This document shows positions 25,871 to 35,831 of a DNA stretch of 64,000 nucleotides, in pieces. Position 1 is the first letter of the stretch, and each line of letters opens with the position of its first letter. The position numbers and the translations under genes were made by a program. Below the pieces are notes generated by a model. The model saw only the letters and a program-made list of their open reading frames with translations, did not search any database and was not told where the DNA came from. Location of the stretch: positions 434,001 through 498,000 of the forward strand of contig NZ_JAPELY010000003.1 of NCBI RefSeq assembly GCF_026343295.1. The letters are read 5' to 3'. This stretch comes from Streptomyces sp. NBC_00083. GTDB taxonomy: Bacteria > Actinomycetota > Actinomycetes > Streptomycetales > Streptomycetaceae.

Positions 25871-26944
25871 ATGAGGTCCATGGGGAAGACGCGACGCGTG
25901 CTGGCGGCGGGACTCGGCGGGGTGGCGATGGTGGCGGCGCTGACGGTGCCGGCCCAGGCGCACGGTGAGCACACGCCCACCTGGAAGGTGAAGAACACCG
26001 CGAGCGATGCCCGTTTCCGCGGGCTCGCCGCGGTCAGCGGGTCGACCGCATGGGTCGCCGGCACCAAGGGCACGGTCCTGCGGACCGCGGACGGTGGCCG
26101 CACGTGGAGGAACGTCTCGCCGCCCGGCGCGGAAGCCCTGGAGTTCCGGGACGTAGAGGCCTTCGACGGGCGGCGCGCGGTGGTCCTCGCGATCGGTGAG
26201 GGCGAGGCGTCCCGCGTCTACCGCACCGAGGACGGCGGAGCCACCTGGAGCGAATCCTTCCGCAACACCGACCCGAAGGCCTTCTACGACTGCCTGACCT
26301 TCTTCGACCCGCGGCACGGCCTGGCGATGAGCGACCCCGTCGACGGCAAGTACCGCATCCTGTCCACCGCCGACGGCGGCCGCTCCTGGGCGGTGCTGCC
26401 CAGCGCGGGCATGCCGGCCGCGCAGCCGGGGGAGGCCGGGTTCGCCGCGAGCGGCCAGTGCCTGGTGGCCTCGGGCCCGAGGGACGTCTGGCTCGCCACG
26501 GGCGGCGGCGCCACCGGCCGGGTGCTGCACTCCACCGACCGCGGACTCACCTGGACGGCCGCCGAGTCGGGCATCCCGGCCGGCGACCCGGCCCGCGGTG
26601 TGTTCGGCCTCGCCTTCCGCGACCGTACGCACGGCATCGCGGTCGGCGGCGACTACCGCGCGGGGCAGCCGTCACCGGACGCGGCGGCGGTCACGGGCGA
26701 CGGAGGGCACCGCTGGCGCCGGGCGACGGCGCCGGTCGCCGGGTACCGCTCCGGCGTCGCCTGGCTCGCGCGCTCACACGCGACGGCGCTCGCCGTCGGC
26801 CCGACCGGCACCGATGTCACACGCGACGGCGGACACACCTGGCGGACCGTGGACACCGGCTCGTACGACACCGTCGACTGCACCGCCGACGGGGCGTGCT
26901 GGGCCGCCGGCGAGCAGGGCCGGGTGGCGCGCCTCGCGGACTAG
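25871..26944 (+). CDS. Secreted YCF48/BNR-type beta-propeller protein
   Basis: A 357-residue exported protein. Residues 1-33 form a signal peptide (KTRRVLAAGLGG... ending AQAHG). The rest is built from repeats containing Asp-box-like motifs (TADGGRTWRNV, TEDGGATWSES, TADGGRSWAVL, STDRGLTWTAA, TRDGGHTWRTV), a propeller fold found in photosystem-assembly-factor-like and sialidase-like proteins. Catalytic activity is not evident. Cys pairs in the third and last repeats may form disulfides. No ribosome site; TAGCTT -10 ends 8 bases before ATG 25871, so the message is probably leaderless. Confidence 0.85.
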   Translation: MRSMGKTRRVLAAGLGGVAMVAALTVPAQAHGEHTPTWKVKNTASDARFRGLAAVSGSTAWVAGTKGTVLRTADGGRTWRNVSPPGAEALEFRDVEAFDGRRAVVLAIGEGEASRVYRTEDGGATWSESFRNTDPKAFYDCLTFFDPRHGLAMSDPVDGKYRILSTADGGRSWAVLPSAGMPAAQPGEAGFAASGQCLVASGPRDVWLATGGGATGRVLHSTDRGLTWTAAESGIPAGDPARGVFGLAFRDRTHGIAVGGDYRAGQPSPDAAAVTGDGGHRWRRATAPVAGYRSGVAWLARSHATALAVGPTGTDVTRDGGHTWRTVDTGSYDTVDCTADGACWAAGEQGRVARLAD

Positions 26945-26986
26945 GGCCCGTCGGGCGGATCCTGCCGAGACCGTCCGCCTCCGGTT

Positions 26987-27286
26987 CTAACCACCCAACG
27001 TCTGCTGGTACGCGGTGAGTCGGGGCGCCACCTTGGTCGCGAGGAACTCGGTGATCCGGTAGGCGCAGACCCCGTTGACGACGAACGGGTCGGTGGCCGC
27101 GAGCTTCTCGATCACCGCACGGTCGTCCCCGACGGCGAGGATGACCCCGCCGTCGCGGGGCTCCTTGCGGCCGGACGCGATGAACACGCCCGCCGCGTAG
27201 TGCTCGTCGAGCCAGGCGACATGGCTGTCGAGAAGGGCGTCGATACGGTCCAGGGGCGAGGTGTAGGTCAGCTCGAGAATGAACAT
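26987..27286 (-). CDS. YciI-family protein
   Basis: A 99-residue small cytoplasmic protein with the YciI fold: MFILELTYTSPLDRIDALLDSH, HYAAGVFIASGRKEPRDGGVILA and DPFVVNGVCAYRITEF, including the conserved His and Asp of the putative active cleft. Function of the family is not settled. The message is probably leaderless: TAGTGT (27299-27294 on the minus strand) ends 7 bases before ATG 27286 and there is no ribosome site. It converges on the propeller gene, with a weak hairpin (GGCGGA 26954-26959 / TCCGCC 26974-26979) between them. Confidence 0.85.
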   Translation of the reverse strand: MFILELTYTSPLDRIDALLDSHVAWLDEHYAAGVFIASGRKEPRDGGVILAVGDDRAVIEKLAATDPFVVNGVCAYRITEFLATKVAPRLTAYQQTLGG

Positions 27287-27433
27287 GATCGTCACACTAC
27301 TCCGGGCCCGTTCGCAGGTCCCGGCGGCTCCGCCGGCGGTCCGCCGCGCCCCGACCGCCGCCCCGGTCACCGCTGTTGAGGCCGGCCCGGGGTCCGCGAC
27401 GGCGCCCCGCGGCGGAGCGCCTAGGGTGGCGGC

Positions 27434-28156
27434 ATGGAGATCATCACGGGCATCCCGCGGGGCTGGCCGGCCGACGAGGCGACCGCGCTCGCCGTACAGG
27501 ACGAGCTGCGCGACCGGGTCGTACGGGACGAGCCGGGGCCGCCGCCGGGCAGCGGCCTCGTCACCGGGGTGGACGTGGCCTACGACGACGAACGCGACCT
27601 CGTCGTCGCGGCCGCCGTGGTGCTCGACGCCGCGACCCTCGACGTGGTCGAGGAGGCCACCGCCGTCGGCCGGGTGGCGTTCCCCTACGTTCCCGGGCTC
27701 CTCGCCTTCCGGGAGATTCCCACCGTGCTCGCCGCCCTCGAACGCCTCGGCTCCGGTCCCGGCACGGTCGTCTGCGACGGGTACGGGCTCGCCCACCCGC
27801 GCCGGTTCGGCCTCGCGAGCCACCTCGGCGTGCTCACCGGGCTCCCCGTCGTCGGCGTCGCGAAGAACCCGTTCACCTTCAGCTACGAGCAGCCCGGACC
27901 CCGCAGGGGCGACAGCTCGCCGCTGCTCGCCGACGACGGCACCGAGGTCGGCCGCGCCCTGCGCACCCAGGACGCCACCAAGCCCGTCTTCGTCTCGGTC
28001 GGCCACCGCGTGAGCCTCGACGGCGCGGTCGCCCACACCCTCGGCCTCGCGCGGCGCTACCGGCTCCCCGAGACCACCCGGCACGCCGACTCGCTGTGCC
28101 GCCGGGCCCTCAAGGAGGCCCAACAGGCCCTGCCCTCAGCGGAGTCGGCGTCCTGA
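27434..28156 (+). CDS. nfi: Endonuclease V (deoxyinosine 3' endonuclease)
   Basis: A 240-residue DNA repair enzyme that nicks the strand one base 3' of deoxyinosine. Family motifs are all present: GVDVAYDDE (catalytic Asp), FPYVPGLLAFREIP (damage-wedge motif PYxP), VVCDGYGLAHPRRFGLASHLG (second Asp and the conserved His), GVAKNPF and VSVGHRVSLDGAV. Length is normal. TAGGGT (27422-27427) ends 6 bases before the ATG and no ribosome site is seen, so it is very probably leaderless. It is divergent from the YciI gene and convergent with the next gene. Confidence 0.95.
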   Translation: MEIITGIPRGWPADEATALAVQDELRDRVVRDEPGPPPGSGLVTGVDVAYDDERDLVVAAAVVLDAATLDVVEEATAVGRVAFPYVPGLLAFREIPTVLAALERLGSGPGTVVCDGYGLAHPRRFGLASHLGVLTGLPVVGVAKNPFTFSYEQPGPRRGDSSPLLADDGTEVGRALRTQDATKPVFVSVGHRVSLDGAVAHTLGLARRYRLPETTRHADSLCRRALKEAQQALPSAESAS

Positions 28157-28201
28157 GGCACTCCGGAGCGGGCCGTGACGGGGGCCCGGAGCGCCGCGCG
28201 G

Positions 28202-29383
28202 TCAGCGCGTGTCCGCGACCCGGAACCGCATGCCGGCCGCCCGCAGCCGCTCGGTGAGGGCCGGACCCATCGCGGTCGCGGGCGTCAACTGGCCCGCGCG
28301 CTCGGGGAGTTCGTCGAAGGCGAGGCAGAGCGCACCCTCGGCGAGGATCTTCGCCGTCTCGTCGTAGCCCGGGTCGCCGCCGGAGACCTCCGTGAAGACC
28401 CGGCGCCCGCCGCCCTCGCCGACGAAGCGGACCGTGAACCAGCTGCGCCGGCGGCGCGCCTCGTCCGGGCCCAGCCCCGCTTCGTAACGCTTCATCAGCC
28501 AGGAGCGTGCGGGCGGGAGTTGGGTGGCCGCGGCGACGGCGCCCACCGCCGCCACCCCGCCGATGGCGACCGGAAGGTGCTTGACCGCGGCGAAGTGCCG
28601 GTAGCGGAAGTCGGGCCCGTACCGGTCGTCGGCCGCCGCCGAACGGGCGATGACCTGCGGGTCGATGGTCGGCATGGGCAGCGCCCAGACGCCGGTCTCC
28701 TTGCTGAAGTGGGGCGCGCCGAGCGGGGCGCGGGCCCGCCGTCCGACGAGCCGCGGCTCGTGCAGGCGCCGCTCGCGGGCGGCCCGCGCGGTCTGCGCGC
28801 CCCGGCCGAGCGCGGTCAGCGCGGAGGCCAGCGTGCCGCCGGAGAACGTCGCGTTGGTCCGTACGAAGCCGTCGACCCGGAGCGGGACCCCGGTGGGGAG
28901 CTGGTGCACGGTGAACAGGACGCCGAGGTCGTGCGGCACCGAGTCGAAGCCGCAGGCGTGCACAAGGCGGGCGCCGCGCTCCCGGGCCCGCGCGTCGTGC
29001 CGCACGTACATCGTGTCGACGAACTCCGGCTCCCCGGTCAGGTCGAGATAGTCGGTGCCGGCCTCGGCGCACGCCTCGACCAGGCCCTCGCCGTACCAGA
29101 CGTACGGGCCGACGGTGGTGGCGAGGACCCGCGTGGACCCGGCGAGCGCGCGCAGCGACGCGCTGTCGGTGGAGTCGGCGGTGACCAGCGGCAGCGTGGC
29201 GCACGCCGGGTTGAGTTCCGTGAGCCGTTCGCGCAGCCGCTCAAGGCGGGTGCGGTTGCGGCCGGCGATCGCCCACCGGCACCCTTCGGGCGCGTGGAGC
29301 GCGAGGTACTGGGCGGTCAGCGCGCCCACGAAACCCGTCGCGCCGAACAGCACGATGTCGTATTGCCGCTTCGAGGGTCCCAC
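28202..29383 (-). CDS. Saccharopine-dehydrogenase-like / trans-acting enoyl reductase-like protein
   Basis: A 393-residue protein with an N-terminal Rossmann domain (DIVLFGATGFVGALTAQYL, then AGRNRTRLERL) and the pattern TTVGPYVWYGEGLVEACAEAGTDYLDLTGE typical of saccharopine-dehydrogenase-like oxidoreductases, including mycobacterial trans-acting enoyl reductases for lipid synthesis. A hydrophobic helix (about 255-275, AIGGVAAVGAVAAATQL) may associate it with membrane. GTG 29383 is chosen for the GGAGG six bases upstream. The substrate is unknown; nearby fatty-acid genes suggest a lipid role (inference). Confidence 0.85.
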   Translation of the reverse strand: MGPSKRQYDIVLFGATGFVGALTAQYLALHAPEGCRWAIAGRNRTRLERLRERLTELNPACATLPLVTADSTDSASLRALAGSTRVLATTVGPYVWYGEGLVEACAEAGTDYLDLTGEPEFVDTMYVRHDARARERGARLVHACGFDSVPHDLGVLFTVHQLPTGVPLRVDGFVRTNATFSGGTLASALTALGRGAQTARAARERRLHEPRLVGRRARAPLGAPHFSKETGVWALPMPTIDPQVIARSAAADDRYGPDFRYRHFAAVKHLPVAIGGVAAVGAVAAATQLPPARSWLMKRYEAGLGPDEARRRRSWFTVRFVGEGGGRRVFTEVSGGDPGYDETAKILAEGALCLAFDELPERAGQLTPATAMGPALTERLRAAGMRFRVADTR

Positions 29384-29613
29384 CTGTGCCTCCGCACTTC
29401 TGCTGCCTGGTGACGCCGTCGGCCGATGCCGGGTTGTGAGGCTAGCGTGCGGCGCCCGGTCCGGGCATCCGGGCCCGCTCCCGCGACGACCGGGAGGGGG
29501 CGGCTCCGGGCAGACCCGGCGTATCGGGGCATCCGGCGCCGTGGCGCGCGCCCCGCGTGCTGAGCGGTTGCTCATGGGGGCTTGTGCGGAGTGGAACGTG
29601 TTCTTAGCATCAT

Positions 29614-29626
29614 TGATGTTACATCA
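29614..29626 (+). promoter_or_regulatory. TGATG-TTA-CATCA palindrome upstream of beta-oxidation operon
   Basis: TGATG (29614-29618) and CATCA (29622-29626) form an inverted repeat with a 3-base spacer, 25 bases before the racemase start, in an AT-richer patch (29603-29640). It is positioned to act as an operator for the four-gene operon. Confidence 0.35.
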
Positions 29627-29651
29627 GTTGTGTCACAGTGCTGGGGGCTTG

Positions 29652-30800
29652 ATGGCAGCGACAGGAACCGGCCCGCTCGCCGGGGTGCGCGTGGTCGAGC
29701 TGGCGGGCATCGGGCCCGGCCCGTTCGCCGCCATGCTCCTCGCCGACCTCGGCGCCGACGTGGTGCGCGTGGACCGTCCGGGGGGCGCGGGCCTCGGCGT
29801 CGACCCGGCGCACGACCTCACCAACCGCAACAAACGCTCCGTGATCATCGACCTCAAGGCGCCCGAAGGCCCCGGCGTCGTCCTCGACCTGGTCGAGCGC
29901 GCCGACATCCTCATCGAGGGCTACCGGCCCGGCGTCGCCGAACGCCTCGGGGTCGGACCCGACGCGTGCCTGGGCCGCAATCCCGGCCTCGTCTACGGCC
30001 GGATGACCGGCTGGGGACAGGACGGACCGCTCGCCCAGCGCGCCGGACACGACATCGCGTACATCGCCCTCACCGGCACCCTCGGCATGATCGGCGAGGC
30101 GGGCGGCCCGCCGGTCGTCCCGGCGAACCTCGTCGGCGACTACGCCGGCGGCTCGCTCTACCTCGTCATCGGCGTCCTCGCCGCGCTCCAGCACGCGCGG
30201 GGCGGGGGAGCGGGCCAGGTGGTCGACGCGGCGATCGTCGACGGGACCGCCCACCTCACCACGATGATCCACGCGATGCTGGCGGCCGGCGGCTGGCAGG
30301 ACCGTCGCGGCGCCAACCTGCTCGACGGCGGCTGCCCCTTCTACGGCACGTACGAGACCTCCGACGGCCAGTACATGGCGGTCGGCGCTCTGGAGCAGCG
30401 GTTCTACGACGAATTCGTCCGCCTCCTCGGCATCGGGGACGAGGCGCCCGCCCGCAAGGACCTGGCCCGCTGGCCGGAGCTGCGCGCCGCCGTCGCGGCG
30501 CGGTTCCGCACCCGCACCCGCGAGGAGTGGACCGCCGTCTTCGACGGCTCGGACGCCTGTGTCGCGCCCGTGCTCTCCCTGAAGGAGGCGCCGCACCACC
30601 CCCATCTCGCGTCCCGCGCCACGTTCACCACGTACGACGGGACCGCCCAGCCGGCGCCCGCGCCCCGCTTCTCCGCCACCCCCGGATCCCTCCGGCGGCC
30701 CCCCGCCCTGCCCGGCGCCCACACCGAGGACGTCGCCCGCGACTGGGACCTGCCGGCGCTCACTGCGGGTCCGGCACCATCCCCCGTACAGGAGGCTTGA
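29652..30800 (+). CDS. Alpha-methylacyl-CoA racemase (CoA-transferase III family)
   Basis: A 382-residue enzyme predicted to epimerise 2-methyl-branched acyl-CoA thioesters so that they can enter beta-oxidation. It belongs to the CaiB/BaiF fold. The catalytic pair of racemases rather than CoA-transferases is present: His133 in AGHDIAYIALTG and Asp163 in NLVGDYAGGS, the positions of the well-studied mycobacterial racemase. RGANLLDGGCPFYGTYETSDG is another close match. ATG 29652 has only a weak GGGGG upstream. First gene of an operon; its TGA is one base from the next start. Substrate (branched lipid, sterol side chain) is inferred. Confidence 0.88.
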   Translation: MAATGTGPLAGVRVVELAGIGPGPFAAMLLADLGADVVRVDRPGGAGLGVDPAHDLTNRNKRSVIIDLKAPEGPGVVLDLVERADILIEGYRPGVAERLGVGPDACLGRNPGLVYGRMTGWGQDGPLAQRAGHDIAYIALTGTLGMIGEAGGPPVVPANLVGDYAGGSLYLVIGVLAALQHARGGGAGQVVDAAIVDGTAHLTTMIHAMLAAGGWQDRRGANLLDGGCPFYGTYETSDGQYMAVGALEQRFYDEFVRLLGIGDEAPARKDLARWPELRAAVAARFRTRTREEWTAVFDGSDACVAPVLSLKEAPHHPHLASRATFTTYDGTAQPAPAPRFSATPGSLRRPPALPGAHTEDVARDWDLPALTAGPAPSPVQEA

Positions 30801-30801
30801 G

Positions 30802-31944
30802 TTGAAACGGCAGATCTTCAGTGCCGAGCACGAAGCGTTCCGCGAGACCGTCCGCACCTTCCTCGCCAAGGAGGTCCTGCCGCACTACGAGCAGTGGGAG
30901 AAGGACGGCATCGTCTCCCGCGAGGCGTGGCTCGCCGCGGGCCGGCAGGGGCTGCTCGGGCTCGCCGTGCCCGAGGAGTACGGGGGCGGCGGCCAGGCCG
31001 ACTTCCGCTACAGCGCCGTCCTCGCCGAGGAGTTCACCCGCGCCGGGGCCGCCGGGCTCGCGCTCGGCCTGCACAACGACATCATCGGCCCGTACCTGAC
31101 CGGGCTCGCCACGGAGGAGCAGAAGCGGCGCTGGCTGCCCGGGTTCTGCGACGGCTCGCTGATCACCGCGATCGCCATGACGGAACCCGGCGCGGGCTCC
31201 GACCTCCAGGGCATCCGCACCACCGCCGAGGACAAGGGCGACCACTGGCTGCTCAACGGCTCCAAGACGTTCATCTCCAACGGCATCCTCGCCGACCTGG
31301 TCGTCGTCGTCGCGAGGACCACACCGGAGGGCGGCGCCAAGGGCCTGTCCCTCATCGTGGTGGAGCGCGGCGCCGAAGGGTTCGAACGCGGCCGCAACCT
31401 CGACAAGATCGGCCAGAAGTCGCAGGACACGGCCGAGCTGTTCTTCCACGACGTACGCGTCCCGAAGGACAATCTCCTCGGCGAACTCGACGGCGCCTTC
31501 ATCCACCTCATGACCAATCTCGCGCAGGAGCGGATGGGCATCGCCGTCGCCGGGATCGCCGCGGCCGAACACCTCCTGGAGATCACCACGACCTACGTCA
31601 AGGAGCGCGAGGCCTTCGGCCGGCCGCTCTCCAAGCTCCAGCACATCCGGTTCGAGATCGCCGAGATGGCCACCGAGTGCGCCGTCACCCGGACCTTCCT
31701 CGACCGCTGCATCGTCGACCACTCCAACGGCGAACTCGACGCCGTACACGCCTCCATGGCCAAGTGGTGGGCGACCGAACTGCAAAAGCGCGTCGCCGAC
31801 CGCTGCCTCCAACTCCACGGCGGCTACGGCTACATGACCGAGTACCGGGTCGCCAAGGCATTCACCGACGGCCGCATCCAGACGATCTACGGCGGCACGA
31901 CCGAGATCATGAAGGAAATCATCGGCCGCTCCCTGCTCGGCTGA
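30802..31944 (+). CDS. Acyl-CoA dehydrogenase
   Basis: A 380-residue FAD enzyme catalysing the first oxidation of beta-oxidation. Family signatures: AMTEPGAGSDLQGIRTTA, GSKTFISNG, QERMGIAVAGIAAAEHLLEIT and the C-terminal LHGGYGYMTEY...YGGTTEIMKEIIGRSLLG. The start is TTG at 30802, with GGAGG (30791-30795) six bases upstream; no alternative ATG or GTG fits the family N-terminus (KRQIFSAEHEAFRETV). Directly follows the racemase gene. Confidence 0.94.
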   Translation: MKRQIFSAEHEAFRETVRTFLAKEVLPHYEQWEKDGIVSREAWLAAGRQGLLGLAVPEEYGGGGQADFRYSAVLAEEFTRAGAAGLALGLHNDIIGPYLTGLATEEQKRRWLPGFCDGSLITAIAMTEPGAGSDLQGIRTTAEDKGDHWLLNGSKTFISNGILADLVVVVARTTPEGGAKGLSLIVVERGAEGFERGRNLDKIGQKSQDTAELFFHDVRVPKDNLLGELDGAFIHLMTNLAQERMGIAVAGIAAAEHLLEITTTYVKEREAFGRPLSKLQHIRFEIAEMATECAVTRTFLDRCIVDHSNGELDAVHASMAKWWATELQKRVADRCLQLHGGYGYMTEYRVAKAFTDGRIQTIYGGTTEIMKEIIGRSLLG

Positions 31945-31984
31945 CCCCGCATCCCCGAACCGCCCTCATCCGAAAGGCCCGACG

Positions 31985-33199
<1,215 letters not shown>

Positions 33200-33239
33200 C
33201 CGTCCCGCCCCGGCACCCCCTCATACGGAGAATTCAGCA

Positions 33240-35414
33240 ATGACGAAGAGCACGACCATCCGCTGGGAACAGGACGAGACCGGCGTCGTCACCCTCGTAC
33301 TGGACGACCCCGACCAGTCCGCCAACACGATGAACCAGGCCTTCAAGGACTCCATCGCGGCCGTCGCGGACCGCGCGGAAGCCGAGAAGGACTCCATCCG
33401 CGGCATCATCTACACCTCCGCGAAGAAGACCTTCTTCGCGGGCGGCGACCTCAAGGACATGATCCGGGTCGGCCCCGAACTCGCCCAGCAGGCCTTCGAC
33501 ACCGGCACCGCCATCAAGAACTCGCTGCGCCGCATCGAAACGCTCGGCAAGCCGGTCGTCGCGGCCATCAACGGCGCGGCCCTGGGCGGCGGTTACGAGA
33601 TCGCTCTCGCCGCCCACCACCGCATCGCGCTCGACGCGCCCGGCTCCAAGATCGGCCTGCCCGAGGTCACGCTCGGCCTGCTCCCCGCGGGCGGCGGCGT
33701 GACCCGCACCGTACGCCTCATGGGCATCGCCGACGCCCTGCTCAAGGTGCTGCTCCAGGGCACGCAGTACTCCCCGCAGCGCGCCCTTGAGAACGCTCTC
33801 GTGCACGAGATCGCCGCGACGCCCGAGGAGATGCTCGCCAAGGCGCACGCCTTCATCGACGCCCACCCCGAATCCCACCAGCCGTGGGACGTCAAGGGCT
33901 ACAAGATCCCCGGCGGTACGCCGTCCAACCCGCGCTTCGCCGCCAACCTGCCGGCGTTCCCGGCCAACCTGAAGAAGCAACTCCAGGGCGCGCCCTATCC
34001 GGCGCCGCGCAACATCCTCGCGGCGGCCGTCGAAGGCTCCCAGGTCGACTTCGAGAGCGCTCTCACCATCGAGGCCCGGTACTTCACCGAGCTGGTCACC
34101 GGGCAGACCTCGAAGAACATGATCCAGGCGTTCTTCTTCGACCTCCAGGCCGTCAACTCCGGCGTCAGCCGCCCCCGGGGCATCGAGCCGCGCCCCGTCC
34201 GCAGGGTCGCGGTCCTCGGCGCCGGGATGATGGGCGCGGGCATCGCGTACTCCTGCGCGCGGGCCGGGATCGAGGTCGTCCTCAAGGACGTGTCGCAGGA
34301 AGCCGCCGACAAGGGCAAGGCGTACTCCGAGAAGCTGCTCGCGAAAGCGCTCTCACGGGGCCGGACGACGGAGGCGAAGCGGGACGCCCTGCTCGCCCTG
34401 ATCACGCCGACCGCCGACCCGCAGGACCTGGCCGGGTGCGACGCCGTCATCGAGGCGGTCTTCGAGGACACCTCGCTCAAGCACAAGGTGTTCCAGGAGA
34501 TCCAGGACATCGTCGAGCCCGACGCGCTGCTCTGCTCCAACACCTCGACGCTGCCCATCACCGGTCTCGCCGAGGGCGTGTCACGTCAGGCGGACTTCAT
34601 CGGCCTGCACTTCTTCTCGCCCGTCGACAAGATGCCTCTGGTGGAGATCATCAAGGGCGAGCGCACCGGTGACGAGGCGCTGGCCCGCGCGTTCGACCTC
34701 GTACGCCAGATCAAGAAGACGCCGATCGTCGTGAACGACTCGCGCGGCTTCTTCACCTCCCGGGTGATCGGCCAGTTCATCAACGAGGGCGTCGCGATGG
34801 TCGGCGAGGGCATCGAGCCCGCCTCCGTCGAGCAGGCCGCGGGCCAGGCCGGCTACCCGGCGAAGGTGCTCTCGCTGATGGACGAGCTGACCCTGACCCT
34901 GCCCCGCAAGATCCGCAACGAGACGAAGCGGGCGGTCGAGGAGGCGGGCGGTGTGTGGCCCGGCCACCCCTCGGACGCGGTGATCGACCGCATGGTCGAC
35001 GAGTTCGGCCGCACCGGCCGCAGCGGCGGCGCCGGGTTCTACGACTACGGCGACGACGGCAGGCGCGGCAGGCTGTGGCCGGGGCTGCGCGAGCACTTCA
35101 CCCGGCAGGGTGCCGAGATCCCCTTCGAGGACATGAAGGAGCGGATGCTCTTCTCGGAGTCCCTGGACACGGTGCGGCTCTTCGAGGAGGGCGTCCTCAC
35201 CTCGGTCGCCGACGCCAACATCGGCTCGATCATGGGCATCGGGTTCCCCGCGTGGACGGGCGGCGTCATCCAGTACATCAACGGGTACGAGGGCGGCCTG
35301 CCCGGCTTCGTGGCCCGCGCCCGGGAGCTGGCCGAGCGCTACGGAGAGCGCTTCCAGCCGCCGGCGCTGCTGGTGGAGAAGGCGGAGCGGGGGGAGCGGT
35401 TCGGCGACGCGTAG
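33240..35414 (+). CDS. Fatty-acid oxidation complex alpha subunit (FadB/FadJ)
   Basis: A 724-residue bifunctional enzyme. The N-terminal enoyl-CoA hydratase domain (about 10-200, AAINGAALGGGYEIALAAHHRIAL, LPEVTLGLLPAGGG) is followed by an NAD-binding 3-hydroxyacyl-CoA dehydrogenase domain (about 320-500, VLGAGMMGAGIAYSCARAG) and its C-terminal domain (NDSRGFFTSRV). ATG 33240 has CGGAG upstream; an earlier in-frame start inside the thiolase gene is rejected. Palindromes of the AGCGCT family lie at 33788, 34052, 34342 and 35343 within it. Ends the operon. Confidence 0.94.
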   Translation: MTKSTTIRWEQDETGVVTLVLDDPDQSANTMNQAFKDSIAAVADRAEAEKDSIRGIIYTSAKKTFFAGGDLKDMIRVGPELAQQAFDTGTAIKNSLRRIETLGKPVVAAINGAALGGGYEIALAAHHRIALDAPGSKIGLPEVTLGLLPAGGGVTRTVRLMGIADALLKVLLQGTQYSPQRALENALVHEIAATPEEMLAKAHAFIDAHPESHQPWDVKGYKIPGGTPSNPRFAANLPAFPANLKKQLQGAPYPAPRNILAAAVEGSQVDFESALTIEARYFTELVTGQTSKNMIQAFFFDLQAVNSGVSRPRGIEPRPVRRVAVLGAGMMGAGIAYSCARAGIEVVLKDVSQEAADKGKAYSEKLLAKALSRGRTTEAKRDALLALITPTADPQDLAGCDAVIEAVFEDTSLKHKVFQEIQDIVEPDALLCSNTSTLPITGLAEGVSRQADFIGLHFFSPVDKMPLVEIIKGERTGDEALARAFDLVRQIKKTPIVVNDSRGFFTSRVIGQFINEGVAMVGEGIEPASVEQAAGQAGYPAKVLSLMDELTLTLPRKIRNETKRAVEEAGGVWPGHPSDAVIDRMVDEFGRTGRSGGAGFYDYGDDGRRGRLWPGLREHFTRQGAEIPFEDMKERMLFSESLDTVRLFEEGVLTSVADANIGSIMGIGFPAWTGGVIQYINGYEGGLPGFVARARELAERYGERFQPPALLVEKAERGERFGDA

Positions 35415-35420
35415 TCGCTC

Positions 35421-35492
35421 CGCGGGGTTGGGGGCGGGGTCCTCGGCGCGCCCGGAGCCGCGCGCGCCGCTCACCGCGCCCCCAGCCCCGCG
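35421..35492 (+). terminator. Terminator of beta-oxidation operon
   Basis: CGCGGGGTTGGGGGCG (35421-35436) pairs with CGCCCCCAGCCCCGCG (35477-35492) over 16 positions with one G-U pair and a 40-base loop, seven bases after the fadB stop. Confidence 0.5.
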
Positions 35493-35514
35493 CGTTCGGG
35501 TGCGGCCCGTGTTT

Positions 35515-35648
35515 GCGCGGTTCCCCGCGCCCCCAACCTCGTCTTTGTCTGCGGGCCGTGCTGGCGTCTCGCGCAGTTCCCCGCGCCCCCAACCCCGTCC
35601 TTGTCTGCGGGCCGTGCTCGCTTCTCGCGCAGTTCCCCGCGCCCCTGA
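35515..35648. repeat. 56-base tandem repeat, 2.4 units
   Basis: A unit starting GCGC(A/G)GTTCCCCGCGCCCC begins at 35515, 35571 and 35627, a constant 56-base period. Each full unit includes GTCTGCGGGCCGTGCT. The third unit is cut short and continues into TACTTGGTGC. The same unit with the same period occurs again at 39961 and 40017, so it is a dispersed intergenic repeat. Confidence 0.8.
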
Positions 35649-35831
35649 GGTACTTGGTGCCGGACGGCATGGGCATCCTCAGCCTGTCCGGCGATTGAGG
35701 ACGAGCGCCCTTCAGGCGCGAACGGGGTCTGGGGCGGAGCCCCAGGACACTCCGCCGCGCAGGTCCCCGCGCCCCTGATGGGGTCGGCATGCATAGGCGA
35801 GGCCACCCCGCCCGGGTGTCCTGCGGCGGAG

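Larger units (their letters stand above)
35415..35831. other. Non-coding repeat-rich gap
   Basis: About 420 bases without a credible gene. It holds the terminator above, the 56-base repeat units at 35515-35648, and a tight hairpin CTGGGGC-gga-GCCCCAG (35729-35745) that would serve the MerR gene ending at 35832 on the minus strand. Frames through this stretch are Pro/Arg-rich artefacts. Confidence 0.6.
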
